Shown one piece after another: positions 22,636 to 34,400 of a DNA stretch of 64,000 nucleotides. The stretch lies in contig JAINUG010000115.1 in NCBI GenBank assembly GCA_029706075.1, positions 1,629,001 to 1,693,000 on the forward strand, read 5' to 3'. The notes beneath the pieces were generated by a model, which saw only the letters and a list, made by a program, of their open reading frames with translations, was not told the DNA's origin and did no database searches. The position numbers and the translations under genes were made by a program. Within the stretch, counting starts at the first letter, position 1. Every line of letters starts with the position of its first letter. Origin of the DNA: Aldrovandia affinis. Lineage: Eukaryota; Chordata; Actinopteri; Notacanthiformes; Halosauridae.

Positions 22636-22867
22636 TGGGAAAATTTGAAATAAATGAATCACAAAATATCAGAAGCATCATCCCAAAACAACAAGATAAA
22701 TTAAAACCCAAAACTATGGAGTTTGTTTAGGTTTTCCACTAATTAGCTTGCTCACAGACAAATCAAAGGTTTCTTTTTATTGCTTTGACAAACGAGAGCA
22801 CGCCCACGCCCTCTAGTGTCTGAGGAAACTGTTAAATACCCGGTAGTGGAGGTTGAAGGTCACCAAA

Positions 22868-25735
22868 ATGGCAGCTACCACTAGAGTCATCCTACAGGTA
22901 GCTATATTGCTATTGCTACGGAACGTAGTTAAAGTTAGATACGTAACTTTGTGTACGGCAAATTAACTAGCAACTACTGCTAAAATACAATCTAGTTAAC
23001 TTGCTAGCTAACTGTTTCTTGTAAGTAATTTTAATGAGCTCCCTGGCTAGCTACCTAGCATAACTAGCAGCGAATTAAATGGCAATGGCAATGACATTCA
23101 TGTCATGTACTAGACAAGCAAGCTATTTAGGTACGTAAGTTAGCTAGCCAAGTTATCTACCTGGATATCCATTCTCCCTTTGCTGCTAACGTCTATTTAG
23201 CGAGCGGTCATGCATTCACTACCTTACATTAGCAATGGCAGTGTAAAGCTAAATCAACCATGTACCACATACACAACATTAAATACATTTTACATTACAT
23301 TTTAAGCATTTAGCAGACGCTCTTATCCAGAGCGACTTACAAGATGTGCATTAATACATGGTAGGAACGATGATTATATGATTACAGGGATCGACCCTTG
23401 CTTTAAACTACATTCAAAAACAATATATAACAGTATAACATTGCCTATCAACTGATTGAGGGTCTGACTCAACGAGGCAGGACTGGTAACTGAGGCTAAT
23501 AATTACTGCACTGGCTCAATATCAATTTATCAGTTGCAATACGTGCTTTCGCTAGTATTTGTACAGGAGTGGATTCCTGCACATCAGAAGTTCGTGATAA
23601 TGTGCCCGGCACAAAACTAATTTTCCTGTCTTCCTGGAAAGTTTATCATCCACAGTCAACCCATAGAATGGACGATGCATGTCACATTACTTCAGAGCTG
23701 TTCTAAATGTCAATTCATGGTATACGTACTGCAAAAATGTCTTGTGTATTGCAAATGAGGCCATTTGCTGTTGTGAATACTTGCTATATGTGGGTAATGT
23801 GATTTATGCTGCTTTTTTGGCATATAGCCTATTTAAATGACATGATGATGTCATTGCTTTAACCATGCTTTAAAACAATTGATTGTCTTAAACACATGCC
23901 TAATTTATTATGAACATTCATTCTGAAGTTCCGTTTTTCAGCTGTGAGCTTTTTGGTTTGTAGGATTAAACAATTTGATTTGGAAGTAATTATTAATACA
24001 TATATTTGTCACTTGAACGTTTGAATGTACTTTGAACATTTTAGAAAAATATCTTAGAAAATTATTTTAACTAATTAAATCTCCTGGTCTTGGTTATGTA
24101 TTGAGATAACTTATGATTTACATTATGCTGTTTTGGATATCCCCCCCTCCCACCTGCCCATAGGCTGTGCGACCTCGTGCTCCTCTAATAAAATTCCCCA
24201 ACCGTCTGGGCATTCCAAGGCCTAATGGTGAGTTTTTAACACTGAATTGTTTTATCAATGCCATTATTACACAAAAATACCTGGAAAATTCACTCATATG
24301 TGTTTTGAGAGGATACTACCTCAATACACAACCCACACACTGGGTTTCTGGCAAAGATCAGTTAATTATTGGCACATTGTAAGAGTTAACATTTAGGTTG
24401 GCAGACCTTACTTAGAGATACCTTGACAAAGGTCTGCCAAGTAGGGTTGCAAAGGGGTGGAAGGTTTATGGTAAATTTCCATGGGAACTTTGACTTGGGA
24501 ATTTGCCCATTAAGAAAAGTTGTTAAAAAAATATGTAACAGGTCATCTTAAAAATAATAACAGAGCGGGAGTCTTAGAGACCTTTATCTTTATCTCTTCT
24601 GGCTTTGTTTGTTTTTATAATTAAGTTCTGTGTGTCTGAAAGACCCTGTGCTCCTGACAAGTGATGCACCTTCCTGCATGCACAGCTCATGCTTCCGTCA
24701 CATGATCGTCAAGAAAACATTTAGTCAGAGCATCCTACCCTACAATTGGGTTGACCAACTACAGTTTGACACAAATACATGCCATGGTAATTCAGGTAAA
24801 TTGTTAATGGTATAATAGAGTGATGAAGTCAAATTTTTACTGAATAGATGGTTGATCTAGTAGCTCTACTTGCTGCAAATATTGTAGCTAAACTTAGCAA
24901 GCATTTATATATTGTTCAAAGACCAGTTAGCTAGCTAGCTAACACTTTCCATTCATTGTATGTTACAACTTGTTGAATTAAAGTTCAAAATAATCACTTT
25001 GATAAAGTCTGAAAAGCCTGTTTTCAATTGTATGGAAGAGTATGTGTCCTATGATTCTAATTATTATTCCCATTCAATTCACATGGAATTTAGGGCATGA
25101 TTTCCTCTTTTGAAAACTCCCAGAATTTTGCAACCCTATTGCCAACCGAAACGTTTCTCAACTGATCTAGGTTTTAGCTAATGCTTGGCGTATCGAATAC
25201 TAAAGCTAAACTACTGTATATTGTTGGTCTGTTTCAGTCCAAGAGGCAGTGAAAATGGCAGTCCCTGCACAATCCAGCGGAACCCACAGTTTACCACAGC
25301 TGGCAGCGCCAACATTGGCTCCCCCAAGACCGCTGAGCACAGTCCCCCCGAGTCGCGTCACCAGTACCCCAGACACTGCAGCCAGCATTAAGGACCTCCC
25401 TCACAGGTACCGAAGGAAGGCACTAGCTGCTGAAGAGATTGACTACATCCAGGTAAGATGACATTTGTGCAGTTTTACTGCCTTTTAACCTTTTTCCACT
25501 TTGCATCTATTTTCACTGTATAGCCCTAAGCTTTCTGAAAATTATATCTATTTTTTATATTATATTTGAGTTTTTACACAGTGCAGACAGCACTGTTCTT
25601 CTACTGTGGTTTCTTCACTCAAGTATGGATTCGAATAATGTAGTTGGTTGCTTTTGGTATCGTATGAACTGCATAGTGATTTTTAAAAAATGATATCCTT
25701 TTTTTCCTGTCTTACAGCGTGGTGGACCAGAATGA
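22868..25735 (+). CDS. kgd4: 2-oxoglutarate dehydrogenase complex subunit 4 (formerly MRPS36)
   Basis: Four coding exons: 22868-22897, 24164-24227, 25238-25452 and 25718-25735, giving 108 residues (human about 103). The protein starts MAATTRVILQ, continues with VRPRAPLIKFPNRLGIPRPN, matching the human VKPHTPLIRFPDRR..PKPN, and ends KDLPHRYRRKALAAEEIDYIQ-RGGPE, matching human LPQKYRRKL..EE..FIQRGGPE. The middle is an alanine/proline/serine-rich linker with little conservation. The protein was long listed as mitochondrial ribosomal protein S36; later work identified it as the adaptor that tethers the E3 subunit to the 2-oxoglutarate dehydrogenase core in the matrix. Its conserved C-terminus is split so that an 18-base last exon encodes only RGGPE and the stop. 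Intron 2 carries a DNA transposon. Confidence 0.95.
23285..23365 (-). mobile_element. L2-like LINE 3' end fragment in kgd4 intron 1
   Basis: TTAAGCATTTAGCAGACGCT followed by CTTATCCAGAGCGACTTACAAG and GTGCATTAATACATGG. Same 3' terminus as at 6.16 and 11.23 kb. Confidence 0.75.
24442..25138 (+). mobile_element. Non-autonomous DNA transposon in kgd4 intron 2
   Basis: Starts TAGGGTTGCAAAGGGG and ends TTTTGCAACCCTA, a terminal inverted repeat of about 12 bases. TGCCAA flanks both sides (24435-24440 and 25140-25145), a candidate target duplication. A relative lies in the opposite orientation at about 54110-54992, with long matched stretches such as TTTCCATGGGAACTTTG. There is no transposase ORF. 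The superfamily is not certain; hAT-like is my best guess. Confidence 0.7.
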
Positions 25736-28700
25736 CCATGAATGCACTAAATATATTTGCCAAATCCATGGGAATTATTATTTTTGTTTCTCTGCCTGTT
25801 TCTGCTCCTTGCCTATAAACACTGTGCCTGTAACTGGTATTTCATTTTGTATTCTGCACGGCTGTGTTCCAAAAGCAGAGTGCTGTAATTGTGGGGCTGA
25901 TGGGGGATGGAAATCTGGAGCTCAGTAATCACACTACACAAAATCAGCGTTTGGACACTCCATTGTCCTATCTACTACATTTTAGATGCCCATTGAACAC
26001 AGCTCAAAATAAAGGCTATTTAAATCAAGGGGAAATGGAAACGTAGAGCCTATCTTTAAAGACGGTTATAGATCTACCATTGTTTTTGGATTTGTCTTTA
26101 TGAAGCTGTATTATAAATTAATATTTACATTTCCAAGTAAAAGAAAATGTTCAGACTATGTGGTATCCATCAAACGAGAAAGGTTTTGCATCGAGTTACT
26201 TATGTTAGGGTGTTTACTTCAGTGTACTGTTACATTTCAATGATGGAAGCCGAGACAAGGATTTGAATTATGTCAAGGCTGACAACAGTGATAACTATTC
26301 TTGTTTGCTGTCAGGACATTACATGATGTTATCAGGACCTAGAATGAAATGAGAGTTGTAATGCCCATGTTTGGGTAGAGCTAATTAAAGTGTACATTGG
26401 ATATTCTGTCCCTGAGTTATTAATGCATCACGACTCAATGTATTTAGTATTTTATCTGTGGACTTCAGAGAACTGTATTGAAATGGTAATAAATATGTAA
26501 TCTAAATTATCTAACAGTGTTTGCAGTTACTCCCAAATTGTCATAAACTGGGAAGAGTACTTGTATGTGTGGTCCTTGCATTTGGTTGGGACACGTTGTC
26601 TAACTGAGAGCTACAAAATCATCTAGAAGTCTCATTAAATTACTGTGTTGTGCACGAGGCTATAAGCTATAATTCCAGTGGGAAACTCCGACATGGTGTA
26701 AGAGAACATTCAAGCCAGTAAGTTGGGAACAAAAATCCTCGAACAAGATTTGTCGTACATTCATGGCCAGAAGGAAAGAAATACTGACCAATTCTCCAGA
26801 ATCAAAGCAAGTCAGTTTAAGTTAAAAATCAAAATGCAAATAGGCTACTACATACAGTAATATACAATGGCAACATAATTTATGATATAATTCATATTGT
26901 ATCAGGCTTACCAGATAAACAGTTTAGCATTCCTTTAATTACTGTGTCTATTAAATTTAGAAATACTTTCACTAAATATAGAAATATACAGTCATTAAAG
27001 AAAAAAAAATTCTGGAAGAATAAGAAGGATATCAAGATTTCATTGTTCATCAAATCTAGATTTTTCTACAGCCAGGTCTTCCTTGCTGACCGATTGTAAA
27101 CTACAATCTACCGTCAACACAATCAGAAGGTAATGCCAGACAATGTACCATGAAATTATCCATAAGAGAAAACCACAAGCAATAAAGATATCAATTGTTT
27201 TCACCCCTGAAACATTCCTGCAAGCATTAACATTCTTGGGTTGTACTTCCTTTAAAGATAAAGTACCATTTATGCTTAAGACAAATATTAAACTACTGAA
27301 TCACATTGGATTTCCTGAATACACCATTTCCTCTTTTAAGTACAAGAAAAATAACAACTTTTTACCACTTGAATAACAGTACAGCTGAAGGCTTACCAAA
27401 GTTGCTGCACTTGAACTCGACAGGTTTAAATGTAGGCAGTTACTTGTTTTTGTTTTCTTGCAAATTAGGTTTAAAAAGTTGAAATGAACATTTAAAAAGC
27501 AATTCATTACACTAACTTATAATTATTTCACTTCAGTCTTATAATATAGTGTGTGAGTCCCATTTTCTCACATAATACTGTTTTGTTTAGTTGTCAAGCA
27601 CCTGCAATTGTCCTTTTATATGCTCTGAATTTTGCAAAGCTACAGTGCCCATTAATTATTTAATTTGTCTGAAAAAGACTGAACCCATACCAAATGGAAT
27701 GACCATTCTGGTTGGTGTCTTTGCAAATATCTGTCAAATTGACAGTTCAAGGATACTGTGACAAAGTGACATTTTGCCACATTTTGCACATTACTACATA
27801 AAATCAAGTCTACCAACTCAAATTCAAATAATAATATGGTATTCTGTGGCCCATGTTAAGTTATTTCATTTGGTCAATCACCTTTATTCACTGCATCAAT
27901 AACACATTTTTGCATTGCTGTGGGACATTATTATTAGATTCTTAGACAGTATTCCTTATACTCTGATAATTATCTGAGCATGTGGATGAGTACCACATGC
28001 TGTTTCAAATGTGCTATCACAGTATAATTGAAAGCAGGTTCATTGGTTTGAATGCATCTAAATATTATCTTCTAAGTAGATTACAGTTTTTTTATTTTCA
28101 GTAAAGCATCAGTCATTTTTCCTTGTGATACTAGAAATATTTTGTATCAGTGTGAGACCTCTTCATTGGTATTTCTTCCCATGACGCAGTGTCATATTCA
28201 TTTTAAACAATATTTTGGTGAAAGAGAGAAAACACCAGAAAACTGCACCCCAGCCCCCCACACATTTTTTTGTTTAATTTCCAAGGTTCCGTAAGCTTTT
28301 GATCCAAGGGGAAAGTGTAAGTCTGAATAATTTGCCACCCATAAATCAACTTCTGATTGTGAATGATAAGCATTGGTTCATATCTAAGCTGTTGTGAGAA
28401 TTATTGGCCCACATTTTCAGACTGATCACAAACCTTTTATGTGGCCGACTGCTTAGAAAAGTAGAGTTTTGATGTATGTGGTCTACTGTGACAGGAAAAG
28501 TAAAAGAGGTAAAGAGGACAATCATTTCAATATAGTGCTATCATGTTGGGGGGAAATGTCATTTTAAAGAGCACATTATATGAATAACAATAATCTTAGT
28601 TATTTTAATACTCAATGAGACTACATTTCCCAGGCTACATATAGTATCAAGACTTGACACTGGAAAATTTCACCAAATAGCCTGGTTAGTCAGGCTGATT

Positions 28701-29113
28701 GTCTCAAAGAGCAAAATATCAGTCCTTCTATTTAAGATGAGCAGATCTGACCCTATTCACTCATATATCAACAGAGTTAAAGAGGATATAAAAAGATTTC
28801 AAAGCTGATTTTGGAATATAGTAGACTACAAAATTGGTGATCAGTTTCCAGAGTACATTTAAATACTTATAGGTTACTGTTGCTGTGCTCCAACATTCTC
28901 ACAAAACATCCCCCTATATCTGGCTCATGTGTGCTTGTGGCATGGTGGTGTCTTTAACTGAAATAGTCCAAATCTAAAAAGACAATGGCTCGTGTTGCTG
29001 TGCAGAGGAGTAAAGTCCAGTGAAACAGTGGTGACAGTATTGTGTCCTTGGCTGGCTGCCCTTTGATCACTGCAGATAGCCAGAGTCTACTTTGCCGGAG
29101 GCCAATGGGATCA
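25736..29113. other. Intergenic region between kgd4 and pdxp
   Basis: AATAAA at 26008-26013 is a good poly(A) signal for kgd4, about 275 bases after its stop. The right part presumably includes the pdxp 3' UTR, read leftward. I see no other exon, RNA gene or strong repeat in this AT-rich stretch. Confidence 0.45.
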
Positions 29114-30552
29114 TCAGTCCTCCTCCTGGGCTTGCAGGAAGTCAGCAATGGTATCCACCACATAGTCCGGTACAAATTTCTTCTTCTCCGGGGAGTCGCT
29201 GTCCTTGTACCCCTCGGCCTCGTCCATCCTGGAGACCCCTGTCAGCGTGAGCATGGTGTCCAGCCCGCAGTTGGCCCCAAAGAGGATGTCCGTCTCCAGG
29301 CGGTCCCCGACCATGAGGGACTGGGTGGGGTCCACCCCGAACTGGCTGGCTATGCATTCGAACATGAAGCGGCTCGGTTTCCCGATCACGGTGGCCTTGC
29401 GCTCGGTCGCCGTTTCCAGCGCTGCTGTGAGGCTTCCTGAACCTGTGAGCACAGTGAACACAGTGTGGACGCCACACATTTTCAAAAGGGCCCCTCCCGT
29501 AGCTCTGCCCACTTTGTGTTTTAGGCCCCAAAGAATGGTAGGCATTCAAGTGAGAATCACTTGGCTTGCATTTCACAGCATTCATCCACGGCACATGGTG
29601 CACAAATCCCTTTGTTTATCTCAGGTTCAGTTCAAAAAGCAGTCCATTACCTACCGAATGCGGCCTTACCTTTACACGTTGTTGCGGAATGAAAAGGTTT
29701 GTTGAAAACAGAAGGTTAAGGGTATTTTACAGATAGATAAAACTCTGAACAAATTCTAACTAGCCATTGGTAGTTATGTATGTGTTATCATTAATCTAAT
29801 TCTATACATGAATTGGCAAATCAACACAGGCGTCTGAAAACACTGCACCACTCTGTATGTACATCGAGGTCGGCAGGTTTAACAAAATCATAATCATTAA
29901 CAGGCGAAGCACTACATCTGATCTGATTCTGGTGCAAATCAGGCAACCTACCTGGTGTGACTCTGCCACCTCTGAGCGGATGCCAAGGGTCGGGGTCAGT
30001 GGCCAAAAAGAGACACTCTGCATTTCGCAAGTAGCAGCATGCCTTAGCCAGTTTCAGGAAATTAAATTTCTCATCGTATCCAACCAGAACCGCGCTGACC
30101 TCCGAATCTAACGGACAGTCGTATATGCTCCCATCGGAAACATCAGTCTCTTCCTCCACAAAAGGCACGCCAGCGTCCCGGAGCTCTTTGAACACTCCAT
30201 TACCCCCGATGACAAAGACCTTGCCTTGCACCTTAGCCACGTCTCGCAGGTAAACCGCAGAGCAGTACGCCGAACTAAAAATGTCTTCCTGTGCGACATC
30301 ATTAAAGCCCAATCTGGAAAACTTCTGCACGTAGTTCTCCCTAGGCCTTGTGCAATTATTGGTTACGAAGAACACCAATTTACCTTGTTGTTTCAACAAA
30401 CTCACTACCTCTGGCGCACCAGGGACCGCCGTTTCGCCATTCCAAATCACCCCGTCGCAGTCGAAAAGCACATAGCGTTTTGCATCAAGAAGATCTCGAA
30501 TTTGAGATCCTCTGATCTTCTGGCAACCTTTGCTACTCACGGCGCCTGCCAT
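29114..30552 (-). CDS. pdxp: Pyridoxal phosphatase (chronophin)
   Basis: Two exons on the minus strand, 30552-29952 and 29442-29114, joined in phase 1 (ATPG-SGSLT), about 309 residues. It is a HAD-superfamily phosphatase that dephosphorylates pyridoxal 5'-phosphate and, in mammals, phospho-cofilin, in the cytosol. Motif I is LFDCDGVIWNG (nucleophile and acid/base aspartates), motif II FFVTNNCT, motif III GKPSRFMFEC and motif IV VGDRLETDILFG. The substrate-loop region ATDPDPWHPL followed by TPGSGSL is diagnostic of PDXP rather than its paralogue PGP, which has a different sequence there. I chose MAGAVSSKG (30552) as start; an in-frame ATG eight codons upstream (30576) is also possible. The gene is divergent from setd9, with 863 bases between the start codons. 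Confidence 0.95.
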
Positions 30553-31415
30553 TCTGGTAGATGCGTTATACAGCAAGCTAAGTACCTTGTTAGCAGCCTG
30601 TGCCGAGAGAAATTACGTCACTGCGTTATAGAATGTATGTAACTGTAAGAGCGGGTTCCTGTACCTCCTCTACCTTTACCTGCCTCGGTTACCAGACATC
30701 CATATGGAAATGGTTAGAAAAGGAGATAACGTCCTCAACTGAGGTTGTAGCGAAACACATAATGTTACACCTCCCATCTCCCACAGAACAGTGACACAAG
30801 GCAAATATTTTTCATCTGCACGCCTCCTCTGCGACCCTCTAATCATGCATTGGTATTGGCGCTGTTGCGTCACGGCGCTGCGTGCTGTCGTTCACCCAAT
30901 TAAATCACAGAGCAGACCGACGCGCTGTGGCTAGCTAACGTTAGCATGTACATACTGTGTAGCTTCTCTGCAACGTTTGTTTGAGCTGTGACTATTCCGA
31001 TCATGCCATGTTGTTAGACCAATGCCAACGCTGGTCAGGAAGTGATTCAAAACGGATTTTGAATGATAGTTAATGAACCAGATTGGACCTTCAATGATTT
31101 TAATTTATTCTATTTAATGAGGATATTTCATTATTCGACCATTCTATTTATTCATTCGTTATATATTGTCTTTTATGTACTGTGATATTATCCTCGTTTT
31201 ATACAGTTACCCCGTGTTAAATGTACTGGTGTCACTGTCGCTAAAAGTATCAATCAAAAAGCTGCACTTCCAATCCAATGCTATCCTTCGTCTATGATCT
31301 GCAGAACATAACCAGAATGTACCACCCCCAGGTGCCACTAGATGTCGATAGTGTATTTTGGCAAGATTGTAAGCGGCTTGGTTGTAAGGAAAATGTCCTC
31401 CCTCTTCTACAAGTT
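30553..31415. promoter_or_regulatory. Bidirectional promoter region of pdxp and setd9
   Basis: The two start codons face away from each other across 863 bases. Around 30850-30930 there are several CpGs, a CRE-like GCGTCACGG, and ATTGG (reverse CCAAT) boxes near 30850 and 30856. No TATA box stands out, which fits housekeeping genes. Assignment is from position and motifs only. Confidence 0.45.
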
Positions 31416-34400
31416 ATGACAAACCACTTGAAAGCACTACGAGAGAAATGGAATTCTTATAAATACAGATTTGTACCGTGGATAGCCGTAAACCTGCGTA
31501 AAAATGAGAGGTAACTGAAGTTTTTAGGTAGCAAAATGAGCGAATCTCGTATTTACCGTACCATTGTGAGTACGAGACGTTCCAAACAGCTATCATTAGT
31601 ACACACAACACTAGCTAGGAAATGTGATTTAACTCGATACCAAGGCGAAAACTAAATCTGCCACTTATTGGTTAGCTTGCTATATATGGAAAGATGTCTA
31701 CATTATCCTGTGTTTTAGTATTTGTATTAGGCAAGCTTACCTGGTCGCCAAAACCAATGCATTTAGCTTCTAGTGCAAACTCCCCAGAACTAGTTTATAT
31801 TGTGAATTGCTGCCATAATGTTGACAAGCTTCATAGGCAAGCTAAGTATTAGGCAAGCCAAGTTACATATATGCCTTGAAAAGTAGCCTGTAGTCAACAC
31901 AGTCAACTCTCGTTCCTATGGGCTGCAGTGACTGCAGGTATTTGCTCCTGATAATCTCTCCTCATACTGTGAGGCTCACAATATGAAGTGAGCATCATAA
32001 AGCAAGGGGGTGTACTAGTGACATCCGGTGTAGTCAGTGCAGCCAGTGCAGCCACTGCGGCCCTAAGGACCGAAAGTTGAGTACCTATGTTGTAGCTTGT
32101 AGTAATACTGTGTTACACATTTGTCAAAATAAATAAGAGTCCTTGTTCAAAGACTTTAAAAAACTAAAGCATATTAATTGAAGCTTTAATTATAAAGGTT
32201 TTTGTTGTTTTGTTTGTTTTCAGAACTCTGCGCAGAGTGAAGGATAGCTCCCAAGACAAGCTGGTACCAGACGAAGAAGTGGCGGCCTCCTTACTGACAC
32301 TCTTCCGAGACCTGTTTAAAAATGACCTCAGGAGGCAGCGGGCAGTGCTGCACTTGCTTCCAGACTCATCCCGTACTGCATACCAAAGCCCGCATAGTAA
32401 TGCCGACTCACTTAAAAGATCAAATAGACATTTTGACCCCTGTGAAGTTATGCTTGACTCATTTGGGTTTTGCATTGAGCGAAAGTCAAGCTCCCTTCAG
32501 TCAGCAGGAACTGGGGTATTCGTTGCCATGGGAATGGTACCGAAAGGAACGACAGTAGCCATGTATCCAGGTACAAGCAGAGACCTTTTAATAGGAGAAG
32601 TATCTCTGGTACAAGCTCACAGAAGATAGTAAGGATGATCGATCTTAACTTCACAAACATATTGACACCGATATAATGGAGCAACATTAACTAAACGACC
32701 AGATAATGGTCCATATACTTGCTAAGTGCCAGCAAGTCTCAGTCTGTATGAAAGTTCTTAATTCGTTCTTAGTTAATTTAATTTAGGTTCTGTTAAAAGG
32801 TGGGCTACACACAATACTAAATTTTCTTCAGACACAGCCACTTCTGAATTCCCCTGATTGGTTTCATTGTTATTTTTTGTAAGATAAATTATTTTCCAGG
32901 TCCTTAATTGTATAAAGTATAGCTTTATAAGTTATAAGGCAGTAATTGTACAATGATTAATCAACTAAAAACTTTAGTTTTTTAATGACTTAATTGTTGG
33001 ATGAATCAACGTCTGCCAAAAATGTAAGTTTTAAAAAAATAATTTAATGAAGTGCCAGGTATTTCATATTTGGCTTCACTCTTGCACTTTTATCAGTTGC
33101 TCATTAAGTCCGTTGAAATGACCTGCAGTTGAAATTGACCTCCATTCTTCCCAATGTGTTGTCATTTCGATTTTTTATCCTATTCACAGGAACTGTCTAT
33201 CAGAGGTATGAGCCTGTCTTCTTCCAGTCTATCTGCAACCCTTTTCTGTTCAGATGCATAGATGGCATTTTAATTGATGGTAATGACAAAGGCCTTTCCA
33301 AAATAGTACACAGGTAAGAATGACATAATCAAGCCTTGTCAATCCAGTTATGAATTTATGGATTTTTACTGTGCAATGTGACGATAATATTTACCACGAA
33401 GGGACATCCTGATGACCTGTATAAACCTGTTTCACGTAATTCAAAACAAAGTTGTAGGAATTATGGTCTTTCAACTATGGTATAATGTTCTACTTACTAA
33501 CTTATAATAGATAAAGTGCTGCCTAAGGATCACGCATGAAAAATCTGACATGGTCCATGGATGGTGTTATCCAACTTTTTTGTGAATATGATTGAAGATG
33601 AATGCTTTCACTAAAATGTCCACATTTTTTGAAAATTGCTCTCGTTATGGTCGCTTAATGTAAATTGGGTTATTAAAATATTGTTTATTGCAAGTGGCGT
33701 AAAGGGATTGGATTTTTGGAAATTGATTTTCAGTCGATAAAAAAAACTAGCACGTATATATACAGTATATATACACCGTCATAGCACCATCAAGGATATG
33801 ATAAGTGCCCTGTGGAAGGATTGAGTGTTTGGCATAGGACCATACCTGCCTGCCAAATTTTGTGAGTTTTTAAGCAATCGTTGTTGAAGACAATGGTGGA
33901 AGAAGAATAAAGCCAACAAAAACAATAGGATGGCAAGAACCTATGGAAAGTCAAACAGGGATGCCATTTTAAGACATGAAACTCATTTTCTGTGATATTT
34001 ATGTTAAAAGCCTGTTCAAAATTCTAGAATTGTAGAAAATTCTGGATGGAGGTTCACCCTTAGGGGGTTGATGAAAATGTTTCTAGTAAAGAGCCATAGA
34101 ATACTATACGGCTGTAGTGTATATATATTTTATAGTCGTATTTATCAGTATTTGGAATAAATAAGTTCTTCTGCTGGTTTGATTATTGTATTTTTGTTTG
34201 AAGACTGGCCTGCATGGCATTGTTTTTATATTTCGAAAGATGAGCCAACAATTTAGTTTGATTGACGAGGGCTGTCATCCTCTGATTCAACAACCATATT
34301 TGTCAGTTTATAAGACAGACCTGTGCATTTGTGATGAATATTTCAGTACTATTTACTATTATTATAATTAAATATTGTCCTAGAATAGTGTAATTATCTC

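Noticed and set aside
29205..29705. 166-codon plus-strand frame across pdxp exon 2.
   Set aside because: Shadow of the pdxp coding exon on the other strand; no independent similarity.
32210..32629. Open frame running past the setd9 second exon.
   Set aside because: Real coding ends at the donor after 32570; the extension has no family similarity.
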